From Lentisphaeria bacterium UBA4640 (GTDB taxonomy: Bacteria > Verrucomicrobiota > Lentisphaeria > Victivallales > UBA1829): a stretch of 33,064 bases of DNA. A program made the translations under genes and the position numbers. Position 1 is the first letter of the stretch, and the number at the start of each line of letters is the position of its first letter. Below the pieces are notes generated by a model that worked only from the letters and a program-made list of their open reading frames with translations, was not told where the DNA came from and made no database searches. The stretch is taken from positions 1-33,064 of the forward strand of contig DHMO01000067.1 of the NCBI GenBank assembly GCA_002405835.1. The letters are read 5' to 3'. Below are positions 32,777-33,064 of this stretch, in pieces.

Positions 32777-33064
32777 AGTTATGATCCCTTTTCTGTTGAT
32801 TATCAAGACTTTTCAGTTTTACTACCTACTTCCGGTGCAGGATAAAATCTTACACGGGAAATACAATAAAATTCAGCTTTTCCAAAAACATCCGCAAGCC
32901 TGTATGTTCTGCCAAGCGGAGACTTTGCAAAAAACTGGAACTTATTGTTTTTTTAAGCCTTCAACAGCATATATTTTGTGCGCTGTGTGATTGACTGTCA
33001 ATATAATATAAACTGCAATGAGAAATATGCAATGATTGTTTGCTATTTTTTTTTTTTTTTTTTT
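32777..33064 (-). promoter_or_regulatory. Leader and promoter region of the dynamin operon
   Basis: This AT-rich 288-bp end of the window has no gene. A minus-strand promoter candidate is a perfect TTGACA (33001-32996), a 17-bp spacer and CAAAAT (32978-32973). Its -35 lies inside the palindrome TTGACTGTCAA (32991-33001). This would give a leader of about 190 nt. In it, TCCGC/GCGGA (32891-32920) can form a weak 5-bp hairpin followed by TGTTTTTGG, a possible attenuator. The last 19 bases are all T. Confidence 0.5.

Overview
The window is a chromosomal segment from a PVC-superphylum bacterium, most likely Lentisphaerota/Victivallales. That placement is an inference from three things: an ECF sigma factor transcribed together with a transmembrane Ser/Thr kinase, a truncated accessory domain typical of Lentisphaerae carbohydrate-active proteins, and cytosolic sialidase-like and GH95-like proteins beside ordinary housekeeping genes. 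No rRNA, tRNA, IS element, integrase or CRISPR array was seen.

Left part (1-7007, + strand). The window opens inside a large beta-sandwich protein (1-1206), followed by uvrA. Next comes a drug-response operon: a MATE exporter, a MarR regulator and a radical SAM protein, all overlapping. A 19-bp palindrome between its promoter and the first start codon is a likely MarR operator.

Middle-left (7004-11953, - strand). Transcription runs asd -> comF -> accD, then a hairpin-rich gap, then rph -> an AmpG-like permease. A 360-bp divergent intergenic region carries promoters in both directions.

Middle (12316-20950, + strand). A sialidase-like propeller protein and a 49-codon ORF with a strong Shine-Dalgarno site come first. 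They are followed by a tight group of nadE, uvrB, a SurA/PpiC-type isomerase and a GH95-like glycosidase, behind a near-consensus promoter. A bidirectional hairpin separates this from the next operon.

Right part (20963-33064, - strand). An ECF sigma factor and an atypical membrane-anchored kinase form a two-gene operon with a near-perfect sigma-70-type promoter and a palindromic 5' leader. Upstream of it, ended by its own strong terminator, lies the most remarkable feature: a six-gene operon (32776 -> 23273). It encodes three different large dynamin-like GTPases, a fourth small GTPase, a coiled-coil protein with an internal tandem repeat, and a DUF445 membrane protein. The genes are tightly spaced, with two ATGA overlaps. 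Base composition in this operon is lower and patchier than in the housekeeping genes, above all inside the third dynamin. I read it as a multi-component membrane-remodelling or membrane-protection machine, possibly defensive. The function is inferred from protein families and gene order only.
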